DNA of 64,000 nucleotides from positions 1-64,000 of the forward strand of contig KV908605.1 in NCBI GenBank assembly GCA_002005505.1, read 5' to 3'. The first letter of the stretch is position 1; each line of letters begins with the position of its first letter. Positions 63,243 to 64,000 of this stretch are shown one piece after another. Below the pieces are notes generated by a model. That model ran no database searches. It was not told where the DNA came from and saw only the letters and a list, made by a program, of their open reading frames with translations. Made by a program: the position numbers and the translations under genes. The stretch is from Botryococcus braunii. Taxonomy: Eukaryota > Chlorophyta > Trebouxiophyceae.

Positions 63243-63444
63243 ATGAAGGCCCAAGTATGTATAGATACTTCGAAGTACCTATGTATGAAGGCCCAAGTAT
63301 GTATAGATACTTCGAAGTACCTATGTATGAAGGCCCAAGTATGTATAGATACTTCGAAGTACATATATGTATGAAGGCCCAAGTATGTATAGATACTTCG
63401 AAGTACCTATGTATGAAGGCCCAAGTATGTATAGATACTTCGAA
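63243..63444. repeat. 42-bp minisatellite, about 5 units (copy B)
   Basis: Units begin at 63243, 63285, 63327, 63371 and 63413. The third is 44 bp because of an ATAT insertion. Each holds the palindrome TACTTCGAAGTA except the last, which stops at TTCGAA. Confidence 0.94.
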
Positions 63445-64000
63445 TTCGGCCACAGCCTTCACGTCCATAATCAGAATGGAATCAGTGCTAGCACAACAGA
63501 GCTCGGACAACGAAGCTCGATGGCCTGCATATGCGCCGATTTCATAAAGGGTTACAGCAATTACAATTTCCAATATGATACATCGTACCCTTGATGTTGG
63601 ATACCTTGCATTCCTCCCTACTCTCATGTTATATGAATGTCAGGTATGGGTCTTCAGGACTTTTAAGGGTAAGCCCACGGCATCTGCTCGAACTTCTCGA
63701 AGTTCTGAAGCACGAGTAAGTGAGTAGCAACAGACCATTCCTGGCCTCCACTATAATTCTCCAGCCCCCCACCTACCTATCCCTACCCTCCCCCTAATGC
63801 TCAACACTGATTCACCCTACCTCTCAAAACTTGGACTATAAAAGTAACAAGTTCCAAGCAAAACCCTCTTTATGCGCGCACGATGTTATCAAATTTGAAC
63901 GTTTAAACGGAGAGTGTAGTACAACAAAAGGGGACACGGGGGCCCAAGCTCCCACTTCAGCATGTCGCTATGAAAGTTGATCCCAATCCCTGTTGACAAC
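63445..64000. other. Conserved noncoding flank of the duplication, copy B
   Basis: Corresponds to 4999-5556 of copy A with few differences. No gene recognised. Confidence 0.5.

Larger units (their letters stand above)
62112..64000 (+). repeat. Segmental duplication, copy B (runs off the window)
   Basis: It matches 3735-5556. It begins a few bases after the GT tract and is not finished at 64000. Confidence 0.93.

Overview
The window is nuclear DNA of a eukaryote, most likely a green-lineage organism (probably a green alga). The grounds are short GT-AG introns, a secreted protein with Ser-Pro-rich (SPPPP-type) linkers as in hydroxyproline-rich wall glycoproteins, copia elements primed by an initiator-tRNA half-molecule site, chromodomain-bearing gypsy elements, a Helitron and LINEs, all among very abundant (GT)n, (CA)n and (GA)n microsatellites. 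The species cannot be named from the sequence alone.

Layout. 1-3.7 kb: microsatellites, G tracts and local tandem repeats without a recognised gene. 3.7-5.6 kb: copy A of a segmental duplication that carries an F-box-like coding sequence and a 42-bp minisatellite; copy B is at 62.1-64.0 kb and runs off the window. 5.7-8.2 kb: a spliced, leucine-rich, F-box-like gene on the minus strand with frame breaks. 10.8-26.9 kb (minus): a ten-exon gene for a secreted modular protein with four receptor-L-like domains joined by proline-rich linkers. My exon model sums to 3,792 nt (1,263 codons plus stop) with every junction in phase. Exon 5 is split by a copia element (Copia-1, 15,466-24,241, target-site duplication GAAAG), which itself carries a LINE in its right LTR.

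28.8-46.9 kb is a nest: a Helitron 3' end (to 46,942) lies beside a dead LINE (LINE-2), and LINE-2 is cut by a chromodomain gypsy element (Gypsy-1, 37,931-44,074, TSD ATCAT, identical LTRs, intact gag and pol) and by a second copia element (Copia-2, 29,482-36,900, TSD GTAAC, about 99.6% identical LTRs). 47-53.8 kb is mostly repeats with no recognised gene. 54.15-61.87 kb is a decayed chromodomain gypsy element (Gypsy-2) inserted in a (GT)n tract; one of its LTRs has gained about 440 bp of (GA)n.

The most unusual observation is in the two copia elements. Each has an extra small ORF between primer-binding site and gag whose N-terminus copies the histone H3 tail (RTKQTARKTT in Copia-1, RSKQAARKTT in Copia-2). 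Arginine codons differ at two bases between the elements while the residue is kept, which suggests selection on the peptide. Other points are a duplicated Cys-rich motif in the integrase-RT linker, a 143-bp repeat inside each copia LTR that has evolved in concert, and in-frame stop codons between gag and pol regions in Gypsy-1 (TGA) and Copia-2 (TAG).
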